A stretch of 61,530 nt of DNA. Origin: an uncultured Bacillota bacterium. GTDB taxonomy: Bacteria; Bacillota; Clostridia; Christensenellales; UBA1242. The notes beneath the pieces were generated by a model. The model ran no database searches, had not been told where the DNA came from, and saw only the letters and a program-made list of their open reading frames with translations. Below, piece by piece: positions 37,501-43,838 of this stretch; the stretch's first letter is position 1, and each line of letters starts with the position of its first letter. Both the position numbers and the translations under genes were made by a program. The stretch spans positions 1-61,530 of the forward strand of contig CASEOW010000043.1 in the NCBI GenBank assembly GCA_949289785.1, in the 5' to 3' direction.

Positions 37501-37708
37501 TGATAAAGATAGTAAGAATCAAAATTATTTGTCAGGTGCAAAAATGTCAATGAATATGCCACTTTCAAAAGATGTATTTGAATTAAATATTTCTTCAAAT
37601 GATATTCAAATGGTTGATTATGGTAAAGAAGTAGATACAAGTGCTGTATCAAAATATATTAATTCTTACACATATGAATTCGGTCAATATTGGCAATACA
37701 GAACATAA
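31598..37708 (+). CDS. Giant anchored repeat protein, unknown function
   Basis: The 2036-residue product has an N-terminal membrane anchor (residues 6-28, LYSILYMIVSIASAFGAIKI). The remainder is extracellular and is built from about nine degenerate units. Each has a short amphipathic helix (pattern EYIDLIxFIPTIENVYNYI) and then beta-strand pairs (NYxxIxxxGxIN; LKDxIYIxxxxxKFxL). A helix of the type DxxxLxEFLxNxFGIDI follows. Unit starts are near residues 241, 440, 625, 801, 983, 1169, 1367 and 1548, plus a first unit near 43. The last about 300 residues diverge. It is rich in Asn, Ile, Leu and Asp. No LPXTG, cell-wall or enzymatic motif was found. The start has AAAAGGA upstream. Confidence 0.8.
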   Translation: MKKKIVLYSILYMIVSIASAFGAIKISTFLQNSSSKKSETPPYQLVKIVDNITNSNNLDIDLNLDLNSSDDNYKLLLDADVDMSDKNNVQMQMNIDLENNESSLFTTSFKYLDNTVYLSLPGQNLSFKANNLFQTIFDTIKPILANVGFNLDELSLDDILIMLNNFTETKNKDSIILDIALPVVNINLSLICDRLYNLTQIILPELSLSDSEDNKQTISLNANIAYPEKTSIENNSSDFKDISNIINIASDILSNKGLAFNVDLNYGDFSTNGEIKIDLKNFNTLLALNYNDIALNLIFKDDVIYTEIGNLYFKFALEDLDKLNELLLSKFNFEIPQNLITNILDILRNKDFEKILSLVDFSNFNLSSLNINNLNKLDLSFLDQIEIDGNTTIINIEKLGKIYLVLNNENKLSQVSLNSDIINFNFNRKDFEEISLSYDENLYQDLTTLLPVLNSILSIIDSNSLQGQFTILYKEMQFDFNLNLSIKDEIYLEMTSIILGQNLNITLLNDTIYVEFSDSKLKLNINDTQALTELFEKYLGENIDITNTLNSLISILNPANIPTLISNINQQEDNIIISLFNGLDITIYPNEKSLQILTNIENTQISLKVEGSEQQIIKKEINSNEYIDIVSFIPLIENLIEYISSNKYFANFNISYNNISAIGAINYENGTISLISTIKAYNQQIDITLKDQIIYLSFLENNFKFKLSDFDKVKNFISNNLGIEIGNIIDSLTNQNFDILNLIQNTKINIKNDKIIITNGQFNLELMITDNMLDTITVTYQDLIANLSLTSSPTEINIVKDYIDIINYLPTIENIYNYIKNKEYFVEFDVNVDDIKINGFINYYNHVLSAFGNINIFGVIADFALQDNTIYIDLYQTKLKFELSDFNTLREFLNNTFGLNINQIDNILESIKELKINENDIQDILSKLTLSITEDKININYENIFAEVDISSNNLQGAKINYQDITANLKICNSPNETTISGEYIDLIDFIPTIENVYNLITSENIYLNFNANYDQIKLIGGINIENKNISIYATLLFNDLKAEIILKDKIVYISYDNAKIKFDIKDIEILKEFLYKNFGIDLSTILNDFNNIDFNDIIDKIKEDSIQDLIKTLSISITLDSIKASIENLNIQINLSDNNINSITLNYNEINADLTVSTSPTNIEITGEYINLIDLLPNIENVYNYIKNQQYFIDFEGNYKDIYFSGAFNFDKGKLSLSVFIKAFSQEANIIFQDNKVYVKVNQIKIFLDLQEIDKLATLLNNTFNIDVINILNKIKNIDFNNVTIDDLKTLISDINLDNNLDISTIINSLKLSISQDNINISLKDIIINLFFNDNMLNSIDINYNDLNLTFNILSIPAIFEPVTDEYINLINLIPTVENVYNYIQNETFYLDFILDYDNIQVKGNINVVNGEIEALANLSYNGLNAKISFLNNNLYIDINEIKLVASLNDIDYICDFVYNRFNYDIKSLIEEIKQKLFNTDIKQFLASAVISLTENQINIDLPDLSNLSVVIEINNNMISDIMLNYENIQAYIEIASNPTEIIVSGQYYQIKDIISSVDSIFEFVNQKQFDINAEIKLNDDIINGDIKVDLTEEINLSANVWSETLENMDISANIENKMLYFDYNGLCLKINNDNFNELLYIILEVLGIDPSILPFLQDVDLDLNFGQLQDDFSSLMGEITIDKVIEIINMLASFEYHDGILSIELYGNKLFNNDNAPNLKINLTTTENKITSIEIKNIYTDNTLSQKVDAVINFNNFTSISPVDQTKNYIDISGANEIIKAIVNMSNDTQFHIKGTLHLAGNLIGIDIEKDVPFDIKLKILEDRTVEAYAVIGVIPVIVGVNADQYQFGDANQRNRMLYIYVKGDKIYMYRTEEVFSLGWREHRLGTSMTVNDFLKNPFYYIQLGTGFSDSIINAIKEAISAERTNPLNYGNIIKSFDSTTNTINLNMREIADAEELDTLTLTLNIDKDSKNQNYLSGAKMSMNMPLSKDVFELNISSNDIQMVDYGKEVDTSAVSKYINSYTYEFGQYWQYRT
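32318..36800 (+). repeat. Tandem protein-level repeat array inside the giant gene
   Basis: Eight unit starts are spaced by 175-205 codons, the clearest being at 33470, 33998, 34544, 35102, 35696 and 36239, where the EYI[DN]- or equivalent helix motif recurs. DNA identity between units is low, so the repeats are old and held by protein structure, not by recent duplication. Confidence 0.75.
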
Positions 37709-37736
37709 AAAAAATGCTCATAAGAGCATTTTTTTT
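37707..37736. terminator. Bidirectional terminator between the giant gene and minE
   Basis: A 12-bp stem AAAAAAATGCTC/GAGCATTTTTTT with loop ATAA follows the giant gene's stop codon immediately. Its right arm overlaps the last codon of minE on the other strand. Confidence 0.92.
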
Positions 37737-37953
37737 AAATTGGTATATAGCCAAATGGTTTAATACGTTCTGCTTCAATTTCAACATAAAAAATATTTTT
37801 TTCATTTTCCTTTTTAAATCTAACCTTAATATCTTTTTGAAAACTAATATAATTCTCTATTATAGGCTTTAGTTCATCTTTTAAAATATCACATACAAAT
37901 TGTGGATTTATAATTTTATCTTTTTCCAAGATATAATCAATTCTATTTATCAT
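37735..37953 (-). CDS. minE: Cell division topological specificity factor MinE
   Basis: The protein of 72 residues lies 11 nt downstream of minD. Its central and C-terminal part (DILKDELKPIIENYI, then a basic-acid beta pattern KVRFKKENEKNIFYVEIEAERI) matches the MinE topological specificity domain. It is shorter than typical MinE (about 85-90) and its N-terminal MinD-binding region is weakly conserved. In species with MinE it drives MinD off the membrane to place the division site at midcell. AGAAGG precedes the start. Confidence 0.78.
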   Translation of the reverse strand: MINRIDYILEKDKIINPQFVCDILKDELKPIIENYISFQKDIKVRFKKENEKNIFYVEIEAERIKPFGYIPI

Positions 37954-37964
37954 ATTATTACCTT

Positions 37965-38756
37965 CTACACATGTTTTTTAATATTTCTTTTTATATATCC
38001 CATAAGTCCTCTATATTTATAAGTACAATCAAAAATTTTTCTTGAACCATTATGAACATTTTCACTTAACAATGTAAAAGCTCTAGCACTTTCTATTGAT
38101 TGAACACGAGAACCAACTGAACAAGAAGAACCTATAGCATCATCTTCAGGAACAACACCTAATAAAGGAAGATTTAAGGCTTGAACAATATTTTCAATAC
38201 TCATCATATCGCCATTAAGCAATAAATCCCCTCTCATTCTGTTAATAACTAATCCTTTATATTCAATGTTATAGTCATCTAATAGTCCTATTACTTTATC
38301 AGCATCTCTTATTGAAGAAAGATGTGGAGTAACAACTATTATTGCCTCACTTGCTGGAAAAACAGCTCGATGAAAACCTGCTTCGACTCCAGCTGGACAG
38401 TCAATCAAAATGTAATCAAAACTTGAATCTAAAGTATCTATTACATTTTTTATATGTTCACCTAAAACATTTGCCTTACTATAAGAATGAGAAGAAGGCA
38501 TTATATATAAAGAAGATATTTCTTTATCCTGAACAAGAGCTTGTTTTGCTCTACATCTTCCCATTATTACATCAGTAATATCAAAAACAACTTGATTCTC
38601 TACTCCCATAACCACATCTAAATTATTTAAACCTATATCTACATCAAGTAGCAAAACTCTAAAACCAAGTTTAGCAAGATATATTCCAAGATTAGCACAA
38701 ACTGTAGTTTTACCAACTCCACCTTTTCCACTTGTCATAACAATTTTTCTCGCCAT
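37965..38756 (-). CDS. minD: Septum site-determining ATPase MinD
   Basis: The protein of 263 residues is a ParA/MinD ATPase with deviant Walker A GKGGVGKT near the start (residues 10-17). Further motifs are DVDIGLNNLDVVMG, YILIDCPAGVE and VVTPHLSSIRDADKVIGLL. The C-terminus ends in a short basic amphipathic helix (MGYIKRNIKKHV), as used for membrane binding. It recruits MinC and MinE; MinC is not present in the window. AAGGGG precedes the start. Confidence 0.95.
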   Translation of the reverse strand: MARKIVMTSGKGGVGKTTVCANLGIYLAKLGFRVLLLDVDIGLNNLDVVMGVENQVVFDITDVIMGRCRAKQALVQDKEISSLYIMPSSHSYSKANVLGEHIKNVIDTLDSSFDYILIDCPAGVEAGFHRAVFPASEAIIVVTPHLSSIRDADKVIGLLDDYNIEYKGLVINRMRGDLLLNGDMMSIENIVQALNLPLLGVVPEDDAIGSSCSVGSRVQSIESARAFTLLSENVHNGSRKIFDCTYKYRGLMGYIKRNIKKHV

Positions 38757-38835
38757 TTTTACCCCTTTATATCTTAATTAAAAATATTTAATTACACTTA
38801 TTTAATACAAAAAAATTTTATCAAATTTAAACAAA

Positions 38836-38870
38836 TAAAAAAAGGATAGAATTGTCAATTTCTACCCTTT
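38836..38870 (-). terminator. Terminator of the mreB-like gene
   Basis: AAAGGATAGAA (38841-38851) pairs with TTCTACCCTTT (38860-38870) with one A/C mismatch. Read on the minus strand the stem ends next to an A-rich tract that gives U's. It separates the mreB-like gene from minD. Confidence 0.65.
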
Positions 38871-38952
38871 ATTGTATATTTTTGTCTATTTTACATTTTG
38901 GCACAATATATATAATGTAATTTAATAAAAATAATATTCAAAAGATATTATA

Positions 38953-39954
38953 CTAAATATTTTCTATAATTTTGTTTAAAAGTTGTTCATCATCTAATAG
39001 TTTACCAGCTCCAATAATTGTAACATTCTCACTATCTTCTACAATTTTAAATGGATAACTAAAATGATGTTTTAAATAATATTCTAAACCTGAAATGTTG
39101 CTCATACCACCCACAAAATAAACGCCATTATTAATAACATCTTGTGCTATTTCAGGTGGTAAAGATGTAATTGTAACATCAAGTGCCCTAATAATTTCAT
39201 CAAAAAAAGGTTCAAGCACAAGTGAAATATCGCTAGATGAAATTATATAAGATCTAGGAACTTTACTTTCAACATCTACTCCTGTTACTTCCATGTTTAG
39301 AGTATCATTAGGATAAAGACTCCCTACTTCAATTTTTAGTTTTTCACAAGTTGGTACTCCAACAATTAAACCATGATTGTAAGCTATAGTATTTGCTATA
39401 GCAACATCAACAGCTCTTCCTCCTATCCCTAGTGAAGCTCCTTTTATTATGGAATTCATATTCATAACAGCTATATCAGTATTTGCTCCACCAATATTAA
39501 CAAATAAATTTGTTTTAATTGAACTAATATTTTTTCCTGAACCTATTGCAGAACATAAAACTTTAGGTATTAACACAACTTCTTTGAAACCAAGTTCGTA
39601 AAATAATGAAAGCATTTTTTCTTTCTCTTGATTAGATATTCCACAATTTGTTAAAACCAAAATAGAATCTCTTTTTTTCTTAAAATTAAGTTTAGAAAAA
39701 AAGTGGTCAATAAGTGCTTTAAGATATTCATAATTTATTATTTTTCCATCAGAAACAGGACTGAAAGCTTCAACACTATCATTTGTTTTACCTATCATTT
39801 GCTTTGCCTCTTTTCCAAAACCTACAATTTTATAACCTTGTGGAGATGGCTCAGCAGTAACCATTGTTGGTTCACATAGAGCAAAACCATTATCTTTAAC
39901 AAAAATTTTTGTGTTTGAACCTCCAATTTCTATTGCATACTTATATTTATTCAT
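38953..39954 (-). CDS. MreB-like actin homologue with altered active site
   Basis: The protein of 333 residues aligns along its length with MreB/Mbl: FGKEAKQMIGKT, SDGKIINYEYLKALI, LFVNIGGANTDIAVM, GIGGRAVDVAIA, YFVGGMSNISGLEYY. Three catalytic positions differ. The first phosphate loop begins with Glu9 (EIGGSNT instead of D[LI]GTxN). The second has Asn153 instead of Asp (NIGGANT). The catalytic EEP segment before the AAAIG helix reads PK (LIPKVLCSAIG). It may bind nucleotide weakly or not at all. I chose the ATG at 39954 behind GGAGG. It lies upstream of minD. Confidence 0.85.
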   Translation of the reverse strand: MNKYKYAIEIGGSNTKIFVKDNGFALCEPTMVTAEPSPQGYKIVGFGKEAKQMIGKTNDSVEAFSPVSDGKIINYEYLKALIDHFFSKLNFKKKRDSILVLTNCGISNQEKEKMLSLFYELGFKEVVLIPKVLCSAIGSGKNISSIKTNLFVNIGGANTDIAVMNMNSIIKGASLGIGGRAVDVAIANTIAYNHGLIVGVPTCEKLKIEVGSLYPNDTLNMEVTGVDVESKVPRSYIISSSDISLVLEPFFDEIIRALDVTITSLPPEIAQDVINNGVYFVGGMSNISGLEYYLKHHFSYPFKIVEDSENVTIIGAGKLLDDEQLLNKIIENI

Positions 39955-40041
39955 GTTTCCTCCATTGTACATTTAAATAATAAAAATTTAACATTTTATA
40001 ATTAGATAAGTCAAAAATTAATATAATTGAATATATTAATA

Positions 40042-41454
40042 TTAAAACTGTACTGTTATACTTGATTTTATACCATCTTTTGTATATTCAAATGTAACAC
40101 TTTCACCATCATCAATATTTAATAAAAGATAAATAAAATCATTTCTATTTTCAATATTGTAAGTTTCAGTATTTATCTCTGAATTAATTGTTCCTTTGGT
40201 AATTATACAACCTGAAGTAATATATCCAAGATTTGAAACATCACTTGTATTTGATATTATATAATAACCGCTATCTTCAAAGTTAAAAGCTGATTTATAA
40301 TCATCTACTGAATAATATTGTCCATCCCAATAATAATAATTACTAAATTCAGAAATTGTTTGAATTATACTACCATAATCTTCATCGTTTTCTTGTTGAG
40401 TTTTAATAGTTTTTATTATATAAGCTTCTTCACTATCAATACCTGTCAAGCCTAATGTTTCAATATCATAAATACTTTTTGTTTCTGTATTTTCATTGTT
40501 GTATATTACTCTATCTAATACTTCCATAATAGGATATACTGCAACCATTCCATTAATTTGATTTCCATTAGTGCTAGAAACAGAAGTGCTTAATGTAGCA
40601 AGTCCTACAAGATTTCCATTTTCATCAAAAACACCACCACCAGAATTTCCTGGGCTTATTTCTACACTCATACTTACAACATCTTCATATACATTATCAA
40701 TGTAAACAAGTGAATAGTAATTGGTATTATTTGGAATTTCTTCTTCATTTTCTGTGCTTATCCAACTATTTGAAAAGCCAAATCCAGATTGATAGTAATA
40801 TTTATAAAATCCAGTATATTCTGTCATACTGTTGTTGCTTCTAACATACCCAATAGTAAAGTCATTTAAATTTTGCAAGCTTAGTGGTGAACCAATTGTA
40901 AAAATTGGTTCAATATCAAGTTTATTTTCATCTTCACATTCAATCACTCTATCTGACATTCTAACATAATTTAAATTAACATCATCACAATAAACTATTG
41001 CAACATCTAAATCTTTACTTGACCAAACAACTTCGCAATTAGTGTAGATTGATTCATCTTCAGTTATAATATCTACAGTTACATTATTGTAATTTTCATC
41101 ATACACCCATTCTATTACATGATAATTGGTTGCTATATAACTTCCTTTATTTGCAACATAATTTAAATTAGTTTCATATCCTTTTGATGCAATACAAACG
41201 CCACTTCCATGAGATGAGTATCTATAAATTCCATTATTGCCTTCCACTTGAACGGCAACACAAGCATTATCTCGATATAATTTAGCTATATCGTAAACAT
41301 CCATATTTTCAGTTATTTGGTCATTTAAACAAGATGTTAAAGAATAAGATTTATTATTTTTAATTAGAGGAATTATAAAAATATAACAACAAGTAGATAT
41401 CAATAAAATTATTGCTAATAAAAATATTACACCTTTAAAAGATTTTTTATTCAT
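40042..41454 (-). CDS. Membrane-anchored trypsin-like serine protease
   Basis: The protein of 470 residues has an N-terminal anchor at residues 8-30 and a trypsin-fold protease domain. The triad is visible as His112 (TNYHVIEW), Asp150 (KDLDVAIV) and Ser271 (SPGNSGGGVF), so it should be active outside the membrane. The chymotrypsin-like domain ends near 310. Two further acidic segments of about 160 residues follow, with no PDZ domain visible. That distinguishes it from HtrA/DegP. It is alone in its unit between the mreB-like and Ppx-like genes; AGGGAG precedes the start. Confidence 0.87.
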   Translation of the reverse strand: MNKKSFKGVIFLLAIILLISTCCYIFIIPLIKNNKSYSLTSCLNDQITENMDVYDIAKLYRDNACVAVQVEGNNGIYRYSSHGSGVCIASKGYETNLNYVANKGSYIATNYHVIEWVYDENYNNVTVDIITEDESIYTNCEVVWSSKDLDVAIVYCDDVNLNYVRMSDRVIECEDENKLDIEPIFTIGSPLSLQNLNDFTIGYVRSNNSMTEYTGFYKYYYQSGFGFSNSWISTENEEEIPNNTNYYSLVYIDNVYEDVVSMSVEISPGNSGGGVFDENGNLVGLATLSTSVSSTNGNQINGMVAVYPIMEVLDRVIYNNENTETKSIYDIETLGLTGIDSEEAYIIKTIKTQQENDEDYGSIIQTISEFSNYYYWDGQYYSVDDYKSAFNFEDSGYYIISNTSDVSNLGYITSGCIITKGTINSEINTETYNIENRNDFIYLLLNIDDGESVTFEYTKDGIKSSITVQF

Positions 41455-41597
41455 TTTTGCTCCCTTATAATTGATATTATTATAGTTAAAAAATAAAGAA
41501 ATTACTTTAATATATTATGATATATTTTAATAAAAATATCAAATATAATAATAAACTTTTTTTATTTTATTTAAAGTGTTTTTTTATTTTTAAATGT

Positions 41598-41622
41598 AAA
41601 AAGACCTTTTAAAAAGGTCTTT
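41598..41622 (-). terminator. Terminator of the Ppx-like gene
   Basis: AAAGACCTTTT and AAAAGGTCTTT form an inverted repeat directly downstream of the stop codon at 41629. An A-run on the left gives the U tract on the minus strand. Confidence 0.75.
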
Positions 41623-41628
41623 AATTTA

Positions 41629-43113
41629 TTAAATAATTTGTAAACTTTTTTTATAAACTTTACGATAATCACTTGCGACTTTCATACCTTCCAAAATCTC
41701 ATGTGAAGCATCACCTTCCACAACAGTTTTCATAATAATTGAATCTCCTAATATATCGCAAACAATATCTTGAACAATTGGTTTTCTAGAAGCATTCAAA
41801 GCAACAGCAAGTTTCACTATAACACCTAGTTTTCTAACAGCATCAAGGTCTTCTTCAGTTAATATATCTTTATACCTTACCCATTCATTTAAAGACAAGT
41901 CATCAAGATTTTGACAAACACATATAAATCCAGCTATTAAGAGTTCTCTATGTGTTACACCAGCAATATCTGAATAAACTATTTTTTCAAATCCATATTT
42001 GGTAAAATACTGACTATTTATACATTTTCCACTATCATACATAAATGCAGCAATTCTTAGTGGTTTTACATAAAACCTAGGTAATTTATGCATAACTTTT
42101 AATTGCTTAAATAAAATAGTTGCCATGTTATAAACAAGAGGATTTATAGAAAACTCGTCTTTAGTAAACTCATAATAATTTTCAAGTGAATTACTTAATA
42201 AGTCATTAAATCTTTCTACTGCACCATTAAGAACATTCATTTGTAATTGACCACTTTTTAAATTAGAAGTAGAAATTGTAATTTCTTTTAAATCCATTTT
42301 TTCGATAAATGCTTTAATAATTGCAAAGCCTACAGCTAGTTTATCAGCATTATCGTCTTCAATGCCTTTTATCTTTTTGATTTTGTCAAGATCTAAGGTT
42401 TTAAAAAATTGAATAGTTTTATCAAAATTTTCTTTTGATAAAATAAAATTATTATCAACATCTAAAGGATATCTCATAATCTTCTTTGCAATTTTTCCAA
42501 GTGCAATAAAAGAAGTGCCCAAACCTACAAATTTACCTTCTTGGTCAACATCACTAAGCAAACTTTCTAAATTTATATTGTTTTTTAATCTATTAACACA
42601 TTCTTCTATATCACCAGAAGAAAAATCAGTATTGTAAGTACCAAAAGGAAAGATTACACTACCTAAAATAGCTCTTCTATTATATTTTACAACATAAGAA
42701 GTATAAGCACCTACATATAAAAATACACCTTTTGCGCTATCGATATTGTTAACTACAGAATTAAAAAGGCTTTTAATATATTCTTCATCGCTTAAAATAG
42801 AAAAACTTAAACCAGTGTTATTATAAATTTCATCAAAAAATCCCCTATAGTTTCTAGCTTTCAAAATAATATTAGTTGTAAAAGCAAATATTTTTGAAAT
42901 GCCATATTCTTCTATAAGTTTTCTATATATTTTCAATATGTTTAAAATTTCGTTCTTTGTTTTAGGATTGATTAATTCATCATTATCAATTTCTTCACCA
43001 AATTTAAATGTTTGATTTTTAGTTAAAGCAAGTAAACTTTTTCCATTACTAATTTTATAAACGGAAAGATTTAAGCTTCTTTCATTTAATTCTATTAAAG
43101 CGATTTTTTCCAT
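41629..43113 (-). CDS. Ppx/GppA-like protein with lost phosphate-binding loops
   Basis: The protein of 494 residues follows exopolyphosphatase/pppGpp phosphohydrolase proteins: an N-terminal actin-like half and a C-terminal HD-like half (LRIAAFMYDSGKCINS, VTHRELLIAGF). The loops that define the family are altered. The DIGSNS loop reads ELNERS (residues 8-13), the TSAVRDARN strand reads TTNIILKARN, and the DIGGGS loop reads YVGAYTS near residue 133. DEE near 109-111, where the catalytic Glu lies, survives. The HD dyad is YD. Activity is doubtful. I use the ATG at 43113 behind AGAGGG; the longer frame would overlap the ferredoxin gene. Confidence 0.75.
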   Translation of the reverse strand: MEKIALIELNERSLNLSVYKISNGKSLLALTKNQTFKFGEEIDNDELINPKTKNEILNILKIYRKLIEEYGISKIFAFTTNIILKARNYRGFFDEIYNNTGLSFSILSDEEYIKSLFNSVVNNIDSAKGVFLYVGAYTSYVVKYNRRAILGSVIFPFGTYNTDFSSGDIEECVNRLKNNINLESLLSDVDQEGKFVGLGTSFIALGKIAKKIMRYPLDVDNNFILSKENFDKTIQFFKTLDLDKIKKIKGIEDDNADKLAVGFAIIKAFIEKMDLKEITISTSNLKSGQLQMNVLNGAVERFNDLLSNSLENYYEFTKDEFSINPLVYNMATILFKQLKVMHKLPRFYVKPLRIAAFMYDSGKCINSQYFTKYGFEKIVYSDIAGVTHRELLIAGFICVCQNLDDLSLNEWVRYKDILTEEDLDAVRKLGVIVKLAVALNASRKPIVQDIVCDILGDSIIMKTVVEGDASHEILEGMKVASDYRKVYKKSLQII

Positions 43114-43123
43114 ATTCCCTCTT

Positions 43124-43288
43124 TTATAATTTAATTGCACCTACAGGACAACTAGCTTCACAAGCTCCACAATGTATACATTTTGTATTATCTACAATAG
43201 CTTTTCCATCTCCATCAAAGCTAATAGCCTCAACAGGACAAATTGCAACGCAAGTTCCACAACCTATACATTTTGTTTTATCTATCAT
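43124..43288 (-). CDS. 2[4Fe-4S] ferredoxin
   Basis: This 54-residue ORF carries two CxxCxxCxxxCP motifs: CIGCGTCVAICP (Cys7, 10, 13, 17) and CIHCGACEASCP (Cys37, 40, 43, 47). Both should bind a cubane cluster, as in clostridial ferredoxins used in anaerobic electron transfer. The length is typical. It lies just upstream of the Ppx-like gene on the same strand (10-nt gap). The start at 43288 is the only Met that gives the full first cluster. Confidence 0.95.
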   Translation of the reverse strand: MIDKTKCIGCGTCVAICPVEAISFDGDGKAIVDNTKCIHCGACEASCPVGAIKL

Positions 43289-43430
43289 TAGTTTAAAACC
43301 TCCACTACTCGTTACATTTTAGCACATTTTATTAATAAAGTAAACTTTATTTAATCATTTTTTTAGCTTTAAAAATAAATTTTACAACAAAATAAAACAA
43401 AAAAAAATAAATTTAATAAATATATTGAAA

Positions 43431-43838
43431 TTAATTTTTACAATTATTATGTTTATCATTTTTAAATTGTAAAATAACTTTAAAAATTTCAATTATTGCC
43501 AAAATACATAAAAATATTCCAAATACAATTTTCAAAATAGAACTAGAAATACTACCTGCTAAAAGAGCACCTAATATAGTAAAAATAATTCCACTTAAAA
43601 TTATTGGCAAAATATTTTTTAAGACAATATAACCATTTTTGTAATGAATAACTAAAGAAAATAAAGCCATAACCAAAAAAGATACCAAATTTATTCCCTG
43701 ACAAAGTTTTTGGTCTAAATTTAAAAATATTGATAAAAGCGGAATTAAAATAGTTCCACCTCCCATTCCAAGACCACCAAAAATTCCCGCTAAAAAACCA
43801 AATAAAACATAAAGAAATATTGTTAATTCAACACTCAT
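43431..43838 (-). CDS. TSUP family half transporter, C-terminal partner
   Basis: The protein of 135 residues is one TauE/SafE repeat. Its first helix-loop has the TSUP motif GFLAGIFGGLGMGGGTILIPLL. Three further hydrophobic helices follow and the end is basic. TSUP proteins move sulfite, sulfoacetate or similar anions. Since a full transporter has two such repeats, this half should pair with the upstream half (43835-44470), with which it overlaps by 4 nt (ATGA). Confidence 0.88.
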   Translation of the reverse strand: MSVELTIFLYVLFGFLAGIFGGLGMGGGTILIPLLSIFLNLDQKLCQGINLVSFLVMALFSLVIHYKNGYIVLKNILPIILSGIIFTILGALLAGSISSSILKIVFGIFLCILAIIEIFKVILQFKNDKHNNCKN

